A stretch of DNA of 64,000 bases. It comes from Pegea sp. RAD2-039. Lineage: Eukaryota > Chordata > Thaliacea > Salpida > Salpidae. Location: NCBI GenBank assembly GCA_034620365.1, contig JAQGEQ010000380.1, positions 2,294,001 to 2,358,000 on the forward strand. Direction: 5' to 3'. Below the pieces are notes generated by a model. It was not told the origin of the DNA. It did no database searches and saw only the letters and a list, made by a program, of their open reading frames with translations. The position numbers and the translations under genes were made by a program. This document shows, piece by piece, positions 11,415-25,389 of the stretch; the stretch's first letter is position 1; each line of letters opens with the position of its first letter.

Positions 11415-12900
11415 ATACTTTTACCACAACCTATAAGCCCTATTCAATAGAATATAACCTACAACCTCAAAACCTTATTCAAATAAACCAAATAGAATTT
11501 AAATAAAAAATTTAGTATGTTTGATTGAAATATAATTGATCGTCTCAATACCTTCAACTATCAAGTCAAGAAAAATTTGAGATTTATCTTGGATTTAGTG
11601 TATGGGGTACTGAACACTTACCTTCTTTTATCATTTTAACTAAAAAAACTAATCAACTAACAACAACAATTCAATGATAAATTGTTTTACAAAAAAATCA
11701 TATATAAGTAACTAGATTTGATAAAGGCTATCTTTCAAATATTTTCAGTCATTCTAAAAACTGATTTTCTGAAAAGTCTATTTAATCAAATATCTAAACA
11801 CCTCACCAACAATATTCTAATAAAATCTCTATTCAAATTTTCTAAAATTAAAGAAACAAAGGTAATAAAGAACTTAAAACATTTAGTTTTTTCTTTAGTT
11901 TGAAACTAAATTTTTGTATTTTGTTGATAACATGTTTATAGATTTGTCAAAACAACTTCAAACTCAAAAAACAACTTTAAACTGTTTTGAAACAATTATG
12001 TTTTTCTGAGACTACATTTTAACTAAACTTTTTTCAATCCAGGATGTTAAACTTTCTGTTAAGTTTTAAATAATTTCAAGTAATTATTATTAGCATTATT
12101 TATTTATTATTAGCAAGTGAGATCAGTTTTGTGGTGAACTAATCTGAATCTCAATAACTTTTCAACATCTCTTTCACTGCTTTTGAAATCTTGTTTAAGT
12201 AAGGACACTATCAGACGAAACTTACAAAAATATCATCTAACAGGTCTCTAAGATTTCTTTTGATTATTTGCGGAAATCTTTAAATAATAGCATAATAACC
12301 ACTGCTTGTTCTAAAAAGGTTTAGAATTAGTTATATAGTTTTGTTAATTAAACTAGTTGATTCAACCAAAAACTAGTGCTTTTTGTAAATTAAGCTATTT
12401 GAAAAACAATTTCATTTGAAAAACAGTTAATGTAAACCAAATCAGTTTTAATGAAATTAGTTGAACTTTGAAAAGATTAAAAAGTCACAAATAGAATGTT
12501 TGATGTGAAACAAAATTATAATAAGGTTTTTGACAAAAGGGTATACAAATAATTGCTTCTCACTTTCTAAACAAAAGTTTACTAAAGCTTGTTAGTTTCA
12601 ACTTCTTTCACAATAAACTCATTTAACTACTTGATTTTTACTAAAAGTGAATCACAGTTACCATAAACATAGGAGGACTATTCGATTCAAATTACTAATA
12701 ACTTTTTGTAACAACACTGATGACACTAGTAATATTACAATTTGATTAATCAATTTATTAAATGTTATAATAATGATAAAGCAACAACACACTGATAAAA
12801 GATTATCTTCAAACAAAAAAAGGCCGACGACAAATGCAAGGCACAAATGAATAAATAAACTTTGGCTTCCAACTCTTCTCAGCTAACAGAAATACTTGGG
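11415..12900. other. AT-rich intergenic stretch
   Basis: Nothing supported. Short ORFs at 11718-11903 and 12658-12846 are low-complexity AT-rich frames without recognisable similarity. Confidence 0.45.
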
Positions 12901-12905
12901 AGATA

Positions 12906-15900
12906 TCAAATCAATCTTTCATAAAATGTCATATAGGCATTTGTTTCTAGGACTTTTGATTCAGCAATGGGTGAAACATAATCATCACTGATGTAGTACC
13001 ACTGTCCTTCTGAAGGGTGTTTGCGCATTGAGTCTGAAAACCACCAAAAGTGAAATCAAATAAAACAGGACAAGGTTTTGATCGGTGTCAGTAAACTAAC
13101 CGTTTGTATTTTGTTGCCCCAAAATTAATTTTGATAAGTTAGTTGGAGTTGACCTTCTTTTGACATAACAAGTGTAGTGACCAGAGTTTAGTGTCCCTTG
13201 GTGGACTACAACTCCGATTAGTTCATACAAAATTTGATTATCAGAGTTTGCATATTTCTATAATTTAAAAAATGAGTTTTAATTAAACATAATCAGAGTA
13301 TTTACCTTAGCTTCTGAGAGACAACAGGAAGAAAGATCAATTAGAAGAGACAACTTGACATGTTTCTTCAGCTTCTTTAAAGACGATGAAGTCTAAAATA
13401 TAATAATAAAAACAAATAACTTGAAGGTTAACATCTCAATATTGCCAGATAAGTAACAAAAAATTATCCTCACAAGATTAAATATCTTCATCTGTAAGAC
13501 TAGAACAGGAGGCGGGCACTTGATGAGGATTTGTTTTTGCTGGTTGCGTTTTACCACGATGTCTCCACCAGCTGTAACCAATTGTAGTGGTTGAAACAAA
13601 GAAAGTTTATTTAAAATTATAGGAGCATATAATCACCATTTTTGTTATGTTCAGCTGTACAGAAATCACACGTGGTTTGATTTGGACCAACCAGTGCTTC
13701 TGGTTTAGTATAAATTCTCAAAGAATTGATTATAGAACATTCCTGAATATAAAACAATGTTTAAATGCTTGAAATAAGAAAAGTTTTTGTGATAAACGTA
13801 TGAATCAGATAAAGCAAAATCAGAATTAGTGGGTTTTGATATTGATTGAAAAAATTAACATTTTTTGATTTCATTTAATTTCAAGTCAAATGTTTTTTAA
13901 AGCTACAAATCAAAAATTATTATCAACATTAAGGACTTACATCACTGTCAATTTCACTTCGTTTGCCTAATGTCTGTGGAAGTTTTGATCGAACTTCTTT
14001 GAGATACTTAGTAGAAACGCGAAACGGGCTGACAAACCAACTATTGTCTAACGGAGAAGTTTTCTAAAACAACAATCGTTTATATAAATTGGAAACAAGA
14101 TAATACTGATATTACTATGACAGGTGTTTGTAGTTTTAAGGATGAAGTCTTATTGTCATCAACAGAATCTTCATTTACTTCTTCATCTACATCATTCAAT
14201 TCTTCTTTATTCTTTGTTTCAAAAGGTTGTCCTCCGTTAAGTGGATGACATGATTCCTTTATAAAGTTACAAGCAACAGTCAATAACATTTTTTTACAAA
14301 AATGCAACAAAAACGAAACAAACTGTTTTTAAAACTTAAAGGAACAAAAATCTTGTAATTATTCTAGTGAAATAAACTGACAATTTTTTTGCTTTTCAAC
14401 TCCTCATCTTTCGAAATCAGATTTAGAGTCGTAAATTGATTCTCCAATGATTCAATTTTATCGAAATCTGATAAGCCTTTTGTTTGAATAAAAATAGGAT
14501 ATTTAATTAGAATTATTATATAATAGTATGTAATAAATAATCAAAAATATATAAATTATTGTTTATAGTATATATTATAAAGTATTAGAAAAAAATAGTT
14601 TTAATTTAATTATTATATTTATAATATAAAATTTCAGTTATCTAGAGATGTTTAAATTCTATCTTCAAAAATATTTACACTTTAAAGAGTGATAAGCAAA
14701 TTAGGGTACCTTCAACTTCACCATTTGATTTGGCATCAAGTGACTTTGTGCTGTTGATTCTAGGATACAAATTGTATAAATAATTAGTTTCACATTTCAA
14801 CCTTACGGCAGCTTTCTAGCAAAGTTAGGTTTTGGTGAATTCTGTTTTAAACTTGAATATCAAATTGAATGATGATTACAATTTTTGAGCAGTCTCATCA
14901 CTACATCCATTAGTGATTTCTTCTTCACAGGGACTGCCTTCTTGTTTATTTTCTGATAAGCTCTTTTTACAATTTTCATCTTCTTTTTTATCAAGACCAT
15001 TTTGTATCTGATAAATAAAATACGATCGATTCAGACAGAATCATTTTCAGTTCCACACAAACTGACATACCGTGGCATCAGACTCTTTCTGCATATCACC
15101 CTCACAAAAACTGTCATCTTCTTCTTGTTCTATGTTAAATACATAAAATTGAATTACAAATAATATTAACAAACATCATCAAGTTTTTCAAACATACTTT
15201 CATCTTGTTGGTGAGCATTTTCAGGAAAACTAAACTGAATATGTCTTTTTCTATAACGAGCCTCTCGCTTCGATTTCTGTCTTTCTTTTCTTAACGTCCG
15301 ATTTGATTTAGCAGAGCTGTGAAAGCAGATATTTACATTTGAAGATTGTTATTGAATAAACAATATATCAGAAATTAGTTGAAATAACTCATAAAACCAC
15401 CTTTCTGTCCTTTCACTTGATTGGCTTTCAACTTGGACATTTTTAGCCGCATTGCTTTTGGCTTGAACTTGTGTTTTTTCTTGTACACGATCAGTAAGTG
15501 GAAGTGAAAGGACATAAAATCTCTCTTCACATCGCTTGACCTTATAAAAATGAAATAAATAGTATCAATACATAAACTTTTTTAATAAATTTAATAATAA
15601 GATACAAAAATATTTCCACATTTTAAACGAATCAATCAATTACTAAGAAAAGTGATTCACCGTTTCACATGAATCACATCTTAGATGACTGATATAATAC
15701 CCAGAAAATATTCGATCCATAGGTGAAAGATAATTAGTGTCAATCTCCGCACCATAGTTTTTTACTTCTTCTTTTAACTCTTCAGGAACGTTCTTTGGAT
15801 TTTCATTTTTCAAATTCATCTTTTTTAGTAGAGCAGACTTTTGATTCTTAATAAGCTATGAAGTAAGCACTGTGATATTTTTACGCTAAATAAAAAAACC

Positions 15901-17455
15901 TTTTTGTCCTCATCAGACGCGAGAGTAATTAAAGTATCAAAGAGAGCGACGCAGTCGTCTTGTTCATAGGTGTTGAATCTTTTACTTCTAAAAATAAGTA
16001 ATAAAACAACTAAAATATATATTTTTTAATTTTAAAATGTTCATACTTTTTGCTGATGTAATCAAATAGTGCATCTGGACATATTGCTCTTTTTTGAGCA
16101 CGTGTTCTCGTTTTTCTTTCTTCTTTAAACTCATAAAATTTGTTCAAAAAATTAAGAAGGTTTGTAAGAGAACCGCACATTTGGGGGACTTCATATTCTA
16201 ATGACTTTATTGTGCTATCATTGTTAGTTACAATAGTACGTTTGGTACCAACATTTTGTTTTTCATCTTCTAAAACATTTTTCAAAACTTTCGTTTGACA
16301 CAAACACTGAAATACAAATAATAACAAATGTTTTCTTTCTTTATATTATTATTATTACATATTTTAAATTAACTAATATCTTTATATAGTGTTTACTACT
16401 TTTAAAAATATAAATTTAACTCAACTTATCAATAGATTTTCAATTTAGCATCAAAAGTCTAAAACATGTTGAATATAAAAGACTTTTCTCTTAATAAAAC
16501 TAACTTGAACTATACTGTTGAAAAAACAAGTGTTGCCGAGATTTTTAAGACCAACTGGCATTGGATAATCATAATTAGTTTCTTGAACAGTTAAGTCTAT
16601 GGATAATTCATTTTTATTACTACCTGAGAATAAGATAATATAAAATTATTTGAGCTACTTTACATCTATAAAGTTTTTTTTAATTTTATTCTATAAAAAT
16701 ATCATTTATACTTAATAATAAACCCAAATTTCTCAAATTGTTCTACAGTAACAAGTATAAAAAATAAACGATTAAAGTTTTAAAATAAATTAGTAAAATT
16801 GGAATAATAGATTTTATTCTAAATAAAAAATGAGTTTAATAACTAATTATAATTATATAAAAGTTTAATTATATTACATAGCTAAAAAATCTTTAAATAA
16901 AAATAGTGATTATAAAAAGGTTTAGAATTAGTAAAACTGTTTGAAAACTTTTATAAATACTTCTACTTTAAGGTTTTACATCAACTTTAACAATATAAAC
17001 TCTATGTTAGTTTTTTATAATTTGAATAAATTAATGACAAATTATCCCTAAAAGTTGTAAATTTGATGTAATACTAAATTCATAAAACAATTTCAAAAAA
17101 AATTCTACTATAAAAAATTTAAATGATTATAAATAAATAAAAGGTGTAATCCTAAAAGATAAATAAAAAAAAACTTTATCAAAAATTATAACTTTACACA
17201 AAAATAGTATTTTAAAGAAAAATGTTTAATACATTCAGTAGATTCAAGATAAATCACTAAAATGCTTAATTTTAACTAAAATGAATTTAATCATAAATTT
17301 GACTTATTGTTAGTAGAAAATTTATCATAAAAAGTTTTAATTAGTTTGTTTTAAAGTAGAATTAAAAGAAAATTTAAATATTTACCTTGGTCACTTTTTT
17401 TATTAGCTTTGGCAATTGCTTTTTCAGCTCGGGTCAATTTTTTTTGTCGTCCCAT
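12906..17455 (-). CDS. USP16: USP16/USP45-type ubiquitin carboxyl-terminal hydrolase
   Basis: Multi-exon cysteine deubiquitinase (USP family); USP16 removes ubiquitin from histone H2A and ribosomal proteins. The start is ATG at 17455 (MGRQKKLTRAEKAIAK). An exon near 16515-16624 holds the Cys box GLKNLGNTCFFNSIVQ. The next, near 16045-16305, has CLCQTKVLKNVLE. Later exons carry RIFSGYYISHLRCDSCET (about 15.7 kb), a Lys/Arg-rich insert (about 15.2 kb), LVGPNQTTCDFC (about 13.7 kb) and KQILIKCPPPVLVLQMK (about 13.5 kb). Exon 13101-13257 has the His box GVVVHQGTLNSGHYTCYV, and the last exon 12906-13033 has GQWYYISDDYV...AYMTFYERLI and the stop. Catalytic Cys, His and Asp/Asn are all present. Unlike human USP16, the start exon appears to join almost directly to the Cys-box exon with no ZnF-UBP exon visible in the roughly 760-base intron between. 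Several internal exon edges are approximate. Confidence 0.9.
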
Positions 17456-17459
17456 GCTA

Positions 17460-18860
17460 TGCTTAATATTTGTAAATGTATATTATAACAAACTGTTTAT
17501 ATTAACAAAGAAACATGATTCGAATTGATACGCTAAAAATGCTTAAATATTATTTGCGCTGATCAATCATTGAAAATGTACCTAATCTGTCTTTTTTATG
17601 TGGCAGAATTTTTTCACAATTTATATAATTTATAAGAAATCATTGTAATCTTTGTATGTGAATAATCTATTTTAAAAATAATTAAAAAATAAATCATTGT
17701 TTTTTAGATAACTTAAATTTTTATACTTTAAAAAAATGTTTATCTCAGAAGAAAAAGATCAAAATTATGCTAATCAACATTTTATTTTTTTCACGAAACA
17801 AAATCAAAAATATCTTTTAACATTTTTGTTGAAAAATATTTCTAAAATATTTATATTATATGGAAAACTTTATCCAACAAATCTTTTCAACTAGTCTTTT
17901 TGTTAATAAATCGTGATTTATTGATTTGACCTTGAGATTTTTGCAAATGTTTAGTGTTTGTTTTATCTATTACTGTACTTAGCTAACTTCTTGTGTTTAA
18001 CGTTTTTTTAAGTTTTGCTTTTCAGATGAATAACATACAAAGATCATTTTTGATGTCTATGACAATAAATACTTTATATAGATAAGTCAAACTCATCCTT
18101 TGTAAAAATAACATTATGTTATCAGTAATCACCTACAGCTATGTTTGAATAATTTTAAAACTATAATTACATCAGATAAATTTGGTTGTTTATAGTTAGA
18201 AACCTACCTTAAGTTTACAATGCCTCAACTAGAAGTAACATAAACTGAAATATTTGCTTATGTCAGCAGTTCTTAGCCCTAATTGTTGTATACCTCTCTA
18301 TATAAAAACCCTTTTGCTTCTATCCATAACTTTCAAAAAATATATTGCTGTTAAATAGCATATAGTGTACTTTTTTCTACATAGTAAAAGTTGTATTTTA
18401 TGATAAACATTTCCCACTATCATTGGCTTACTTTAATTTAATGAATAAATATATACATTATTATTCACATAATTCTATTAAAAACACTGAAATCGAATTG
18501 TTGCACTTCCTGCTTTTACCAACAGCTAGTGTAAAAGAATATATAATAAATATTAATAAATCATTATTATTAGTTATTGTAAATTTTCTTAGTCCTTTGA
18601 TATAATTGATAAAATCAATATGACACATCTCTTCAGACTGATGATTGGACCAACAATTTTTATGATGCAAATTTCTTAGGTCAACACTCACATTGATAAC
18701 TTACCCAGAAAATAGTTGCTAAACTGGTGATAGTTGAATAGCATTTTTAAAGTCGTGATTTATATAATTAAATCTTCTTTTTATTTACAATTTTAAAATC
18801 CTTTTAACACTAGTACTTAAGAAGTTAACGCTGATAAAGTGATTTATAATTTTTGTTTGC
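17460..18860. other. AT-rich intergenic stretch upstream of USP16
   Basis: No supported coding frame; the overlapping ORFs at 18423-18691 are on opposite strands, AT-rich and unrecognised. The first few hundred bases should include the USP16 promoter. Confidence 0.45.
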
Positions 18861-18869
18861 TTTTGTAGT

Positions 18870-20000
18870 GTTTTGTAAGCCAGGAGTTTTCAAACTTTTG
18901 AAGTTCTTTTCGGCCGTATTTTTGTTTTGAAGAGCAGTAGACTTTTTACACACAATAAAAGTCATCAATGTGCAACATGTCTACTACTAACTTTTTTTGC
19001 TGCCAGTGCTGTTGTCGACTTTGCGTCAACAACAAAAACGACCTATGAAACAAATTCTTGATCCCTATAGCGCAGCGTGTGCTGAACTGTCCCCACTTCT
19101 GATTTAGTGACTTGGTGCAGTAACACCAAGGTCTACATTTTAATGGTTTTCCGTCTGGACTTACTACCATATCCTTTGCTTTTCCTAAACCTGATAACTA
19201 TATACTTTAAAAATAGTTTCCTTGGAGTTTAAGCAAAGTCGCTTCTTGTGAACTTTGATATTTATTTTATAAATGACAATAATGCTAGATTGGGCGCAAT
19301 TGTACAGTTTACAAAAGCTGCTAAACTTGTTCAACATTTAATCGTCTAAATAACTAAATTCCATCTATTTTCCATATATTATTCTACTAAAGTTAAACAA
19401 TAATTCATCTGACCTATGCGACGTTTGAACTCTTGAACTAAACTATTATAAGGCTACATATCCAAAAGATAAATCAGCTTTGTGGTTTACCAGAGTCGAA
19501 AAAGTGTTATGGTTTTATCATCAAGTTATGTTGTCTAAAGAAACAGTTTGTTATTAAAAGCCAATACTGCTTTATGTAGCTCATGATACGTCTTTTTTGA
19601 AAAGAAAGTATTTAAAAAGTAAAGATGCCTGGTGAATTGAACCATGAATGCCAAACCAGCGAGAAATTCCTGGTCATCAAGCTGAGTCTTTCGTTTCCTA
19701 TAAATAATTAAATTTCAAAAACTACAAAACTTCTTGAGACACCATTTTTTAGCTTTTGAAGAAGCCGGTGATTTTGGTGGTTTATCATTATTTACTTGAA
19801 GTTTCTCAGCTTTAAACTAATTTAGCTATTACAAAAATTTTTTGCAAACACCGCTGCTTGCTTACTAACTTTGTCATTTGGATATGATTTTGTATTTTAT
19901 AAAAGTAGATGATTCATTTTGTAAATTCTTTTAGTGAATATTTGTTGATTCATCACAGTTATAAACATACTAGTTTGTGTTCTGCAATTTTCTTGTAAAC
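18870..20000 (+). mobile_element. Probable decayed retrotransposon fragment with Gag-like remnant
   Basis: A patch of higher complexity than its surroundings. Around 19450-19530 on the plus strand one frame reads YPKDKSALWFTRVEKVL, which resembles the motif PxDPxLWFxQVExQF found near the start of the capsid region of many Ty3/gypsy Gag proteins. The frame does not stay open, so the element is dead. Other Cys/His-containing short frames nearby (18946-19170, minus) are not assignable. The outer limits are guesses; no LTRs were identified. Confidence 0.4.
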
Positions 20001-20940
20001 CCTTTGAAGCAGCTATGCTTAGAAAAATGAAATTCGTGATGCTTCTTAAAAGCTTTTTATAATGATAGAATATTAAAGGCAGTGTTCCTCATTATTTACT
20101 CCAACTTTTTCTTTTTAGTGATTTTTTAAAACAGAATTGTTTGTTGTTGGATACCGCAACTTTTATTGAAGACTCCTCCGAAATGTTTAACAATAAAAAG
20201 TTATTAAGCTAGTTGTACCTCTGATTTGTAGTATTTTAACTTAAGAAATCTAATTACTACAGATATCATCGAGTTTAACCAAAAATATTTTGATTGATAA
20301 CTCGTAAAACACCAGATATCAATATTTAATACATATTCTGATTGACTTGAGTCTCTCACAAAAATATACTTCAAATTGATTGATAAAAAATTGATCAAAA
20401 CTTTGCGATAATTGTTAAGCAACAATGCATCATGATAAAAATTTTATTTATCTTTTCTATCAAATCTTTTAGGTACTATCATAACAACTTATTCCTTTAC
20501 TCAAAACATTGATTGTTGTTAAAAGTGAGCACAAATAAACAATTCTAACATAATATTTAGATATTATTTATATGAACAAAGATGTATTTATTTCTCAGCC
20601 TCAGCCACTCAGAGAAATGTAGCTACTGTCCACATCTGTAAGTGGCCAGTCTCACCTGAGATTTATAAATCAAGATTCCGTCATTTCACAGAAATCAGAT
20701 TGTTTCTTCATGACTTTTATCTTTAATCAAAATTTATTGGACTAAAACGATCGATGCAAAGATTGCTTTCATTAAAAAGATCCTTCAACGGCAAAACAAA
20801 TGAACATTTAAAAGCTTCTGCTATAGTGTAAAGTGTACAAATAATCTGAACACCCTTTACAAAATTTTATTTAAAAAATCTTTAAAAACTCCACAAAACG
20901 TTGCATTAAAAAATCGTAAAAAAAGCATCAACTGATCAGA

Positions 20941-23900
20941 TTAGCACTTTTCCGCATAATTTCTTAAATTCATTTTTCTTATTTTGACATGTTGAGTAAC
21001 TGGTTCAGAGGAGTTAACAACTACTATGTGATGTGGCGTATCTATCTTATCTAAATTATTTTTTGTTGTGTTGATTTCCTTGCTGGATTTGTAAGTACGC
21101 TTGTTACATCTTAATCTTGCTGTGGAATTCAATCTTTTAGAGAAATCGACTCTAGCAACAACTTTTCCACAGCTAATTAGGTCTGCAAACATAAAAAACA
21201 ACTTTTAAGTAAATTTTAAATCTCTTCAACATTTATTTATCTCTTTAAAGCGATGTTTTAATGAAACGAAAAATTAAACCTTTGATTAGCTTAAGGAATA
21301 GACTTATAACAGTGATTTGTTTTTATGTGAAAAGCAAAAACCGTACTTACTTGAACAATTTAATCTAGGCGAGGCTTCATGGCGTCCTGTGGCTTCTCTA
21401 GACTAAAATAAATCAAAATTTAATCAAATATTAAACTGATCAGCATTTACAAGTTTTTTTTGTCAAGTTTAATGAAAGTGCGAACTTTAGATGTTGAAAG
21501 CATTTACCTTGTGTTGTTGAACATTTTCTACTGGGCCATTTGCAATCGGCCATCTAGATAGAAAAGGTTGTCATTAAAAAAATGAAATTGAAAAAATAAA
21601 ACAAAATCCACTTGATAAAAATCATTTGCTATTTTATGTAAATACGATAGTTATAAACATCGTCTCAGCTTCCTAAACTTAGAAAGTTTGACGGATTAAA
21701 TACGAATTAATTCTTATTTTTTTCAATTCTTCACAACTTAATTGGCCTTTAATTCGATACTTTCATTTATATTAGTCCTACTTTAAAGCTATATCAACTC
21801 ACAGGACACACAGTACATCTTAATAAGCTCACATCACGTGTTACTTTAATTAGAACAATTTTTTTCTTATACCGCACAACTAATACTTGGAACCAGCTGC
21901 CATCAGACATTGTCATTTCAAACTCAAGCTGAAGTTGCCAATAAATCAATAAATAAAAAGTTTTTGCTGATAAAAGAAATATCAAAAAGAAAATTGATTA
22001 AATACTTGCCCATCTGTTTCTTCTAGGTAATGAGGTGGAAGTTTTGGAACAATAATTTGCCCAGGTGGCTATAAAGATAATAAAGTCAGAAATGAAAGAA
22101 GAATTTAGTGAAGGCTTACAATATTGAGTTGTTTAATTACATTTCTCAACGTCTCAGTAGGTTGATCAGCATTTTGTTGATTCGAATTTGGGTTAGATGT
22201 TGATTCGCTTTGAATATTTTCTTCAGGATAAATTGCGACTTGGTTTGAATCAATATTTGGAGTTTCAATTTGAATGAAATTAGTATTTGAAATATCCATG
22301 TGATTGGAGTCAGCAGTTTGAACATCAGGTCGGTCAGAACCATGATTAACTACTTGCTGAACAGAATCATCATTTTGAATCTCTTCTGGAATAGATTCTG
22401 CATTCAGAATTACAGACTCGCTTGACTCATTACTTGAAACAGCATTTGAATTTGGTTCAGTGATTTCATCTAAGTGTTGATTAGATTGTGAATTTGAAGT
22501 CTCTGAATGGCTGCTCGGATTTGCGGAGTTAGATTGAAAATTATTATCTGTTTTTCTTCCTGTAGGTTAAAATCTTCATCAGTGATGGATTTATGCAAAG
22601 GACAAACGCTGGAGCTTAAATAAATTAAAAAAACTTTTCATAATATCAAAAGAAATTATATAAAGTGATATTTTTCACAAATATCAGAGTCTACTTTTTT
22701 TAAGCTGAATGTAAAAAAGTGCAAAATAAAACAAGATGACAATGAGCAAAAAACAAATATAAAACCTAAGTATCTGTGGTGCTCTGGTATGACATGACAG
22801 CTTGAGATTTCTGTATTTGAAAAAGCATTTCTGCAAAAATGAAATATTAGACATCTACAAGTGAACAGAGATCTTAATAAGTTCAATGAGAATGCAAGGG
22901 ACACACAAGTAGTTAAATACATATTGAAACCGGTATGAAACATGTCTTCAATAAACTTATCAGTTTTTATTTTTTATAGTTTAGATTTTATAATTTTATC
23001 AGTTAGACAAAAGCAACTAGTGAAAGATAATTAGATAAACTAATTATATTAATAATTGGTGATCTAAAAAGTAAAAACTAAACTACTGGAGTTTGATTCG
23101 ATGAAATCAATTTTAAATCATTTTTGAGTAAGCTAAGAATTCATTTAAGTTCAATAATGATTTGTTTAAAGTTTCAGTTAAAAATTGCAGACTTATAATC
23201 ATATATAGTTGTTATATGATAAAGGTTGCTAGTTAGTTACATTGACAAAGCATAAAGTTAGTCATAGCAGGGTTGATTTGATGTAAACATTCTACAAAAT
23301 TTATTCAACAAATCTAATTTAGATAACTTTTCAGAAGTAAATAAGTTTAGGAATATTGTATCAATAAAGCCTACAACAGGTAATACAACTTTAAATGAAA
23401 TGTAGTTAGCCATTTAGCATAATTATTGATAAATGTGAGTATAACTAACTTATCCAAGATACCACTAAGGGTTGAAAGGTAAGGATTTGGAATAGACAAT
23501 TTCATAACTTTCTTAAACTTAGTATAACTTTCCACGATTTCAATGAGAGATTCTCCCAAAACATCAATTTCAGCAGAATTTTCTTCATTTAAGTCTTTAA
23601 ATATATTTGATTTATAATGAACAGTTTTACATCTACTTTATTTACATACTAAAAGTTACAGTTATCCTAAGTTTTATTAAACTTTTGAAAAAAATATTAA
23701 ACCAAAAAAAGTTTTTATGTTAATAAATAATATTTGTTAGGCAAGAACTAATAAGCTATTAGCAAACAAATTTGTAATCTGCAATCATTAAAAAAGAGTT
23801 TAATTTAACAATTCCTAAAAGATCCAATAATACCATGTAAAAGTTCTTCTTCTCCATTAAAATGATTGGACTCTTTAACAAAAGTTCTAGCTGTTTCAAA

Positions 23901-24099
23901 GCATTTTAATTGCACCAAGTAACCTAAAACCAATAATTTTCTGATTTCTTTAATCATTAAAGATAATATTCAAATATGTTTAAGTTTTAACTAATATTAA
24001 TAAGTCAACATAATAACTATAATTTTATTTATTATAAATTATAAACTACAATTACTGACCAAGGACTAATTTTGAATGAATTGCAGAGGGCTTAACCAT
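20941..24099 (-). CDS. LisH-domain protein, NPAT-like
   Basis: Multi-exon gene. The first exons read MVKPSAIHSKLVLG (start 24099), then GYLVQLKCFETARTFVKESNH (about 23,820-23,930), then GESLIEIVESYTKFKKVMKL...LSGILDK (about 23,455-23,600). Together these resemble the N-terminus of NPAT, the histone-locus activator, with its LisH dimerisation motif (LVLGYL...TARTF) and the following FGxxLxxILxxY segment. Further exons are Ser/Asn/Gln-rich and low in complexity (about 22,110-22,570), then PPGQIIVPKLPPHYLEETDG (about 22,010-22,070), a segment with MSDGSWFQVLVVRYKKK (about 21,790-21,930), WPIANGPVENVQQ (about 21,510-21,555), and a basic last exon ending at 20941. That they all belong to one gene is inferred from open frames and plausible splice sites. 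The LisH assignment is firmer than the NPAT orthology; the exon near 22,780-22,835 is doubtful because its frame reaches a stop next to the donor. Confidence 0.5.
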
Positions 24100-24109
24100 C
24101 TGTGAGGTA

Positions 24110-25385
24110 AAATATAAAAAATAATTATTCAATAAAAGTATGATGAAACCTAAAAATATTAATAAATATACATTAAAAATAATAAAATTAAGGCTTGTGA
24201 GCTCTTCAGTATAATTTGAAACCATTCAAAAAAATTATTTAAAAAAATTATTTAAATTGTTTATTGATTATAGAAAAATCTACTAAGTAAGTAATGTAGA
24301 TACAATTGATGAGAATAAAACATTCATTTAAATTAGAGATTTTAGACACGCTGCCTCGTACTACTATAGAAAATGAAACTAAAATAAACTGGCCTACAAT
24401 ACTCAGGCTGTTTTAAGCACATTACCAAATACTTCTTTACAATAACTAAAGTGTTTAATATAAAAATTAGAATAATTTCATAGTATTACATTTCTACATA
24501 GTTTTCATTAAAATATTTGATGCTTAGACAATTTTTCATTACTATTTATGAGTATAACAACAATTTCGATACTTTAGAAAAGCAATTGAGATAAAATGCA
24601 CTACCAATATAATCATTACTGAAACTATACGTAGATTATAGACATAAAATAAATATACACATATTTAATATCGCATTACTCAAAAACAAACCAGCTTTGT
24701 TCTGAAGTTTTAAAGCTGCTGTCTGATATAGTTTGGCAAGGAGTATTTAGCTACTTAAAGTATCCTATAAAGCGCATAAAATGAAATATGTCTTGAGATG
24801 TAAACCACTATAGTTGATATTACCAAAGTTTTATTCATTTTAAAGTTTTGATCATACTTTGTGTAACAAGAGACAAAACATCAATTAAAAGTTAACCTGG
24901 TCTGTCAAGTACTTTGGGCAATAAATATAATACTTGTCATTGTACTTAGTAGCCAAGGCCGCGTGCAACCAAGTACTTACTTTGATAGTAACGTGTATAT
25001 TATGAAAAAAACAAGATCTTGAATATATCACTTAAACTTTCTGCTTATCGTGATTTTTATAATTACAGTTAAAAGCATTTCTCAAATACTCTTATATAAC
25101 GTTTTACTTAATTCTAATTGTATACAATACTATCTTGCTTACTACTACCACCAAACAAAGTTGAAACACACTGATTCACTATTCCTAGCTGCGACCAACA
25201 AAAAGTTGAAATGTAACAAAGTTCAGAGCTCATCAGTCACTTTCAATTGATGGTATTTTCTAAATTTTTTTCAATTTGAAGGCAAATGTATCCTTAATGA
25301 TAGTTTTAAAAGTATTTATGAAAGTTGAAAAAATCATTTTGACTTTTTTGAGTGAGAGATCAAAACTAATCCCAAATACATCTTC
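24110..25385. other. AT-rich intergenic stretch
   Basis: No supported gene. Should include the promoter of the LisH gene near 24,100-24,300. Confidence 0.45.
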
Positions 25386-25389
25386 ATTT

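Noticed and set aside
22656-22943. Cys/Phe-rich minus-strand ORF in the NPAT-like gene
   Set aside because: It lies in intronic sequence around a doubtful exon and has no recognisable pattern.
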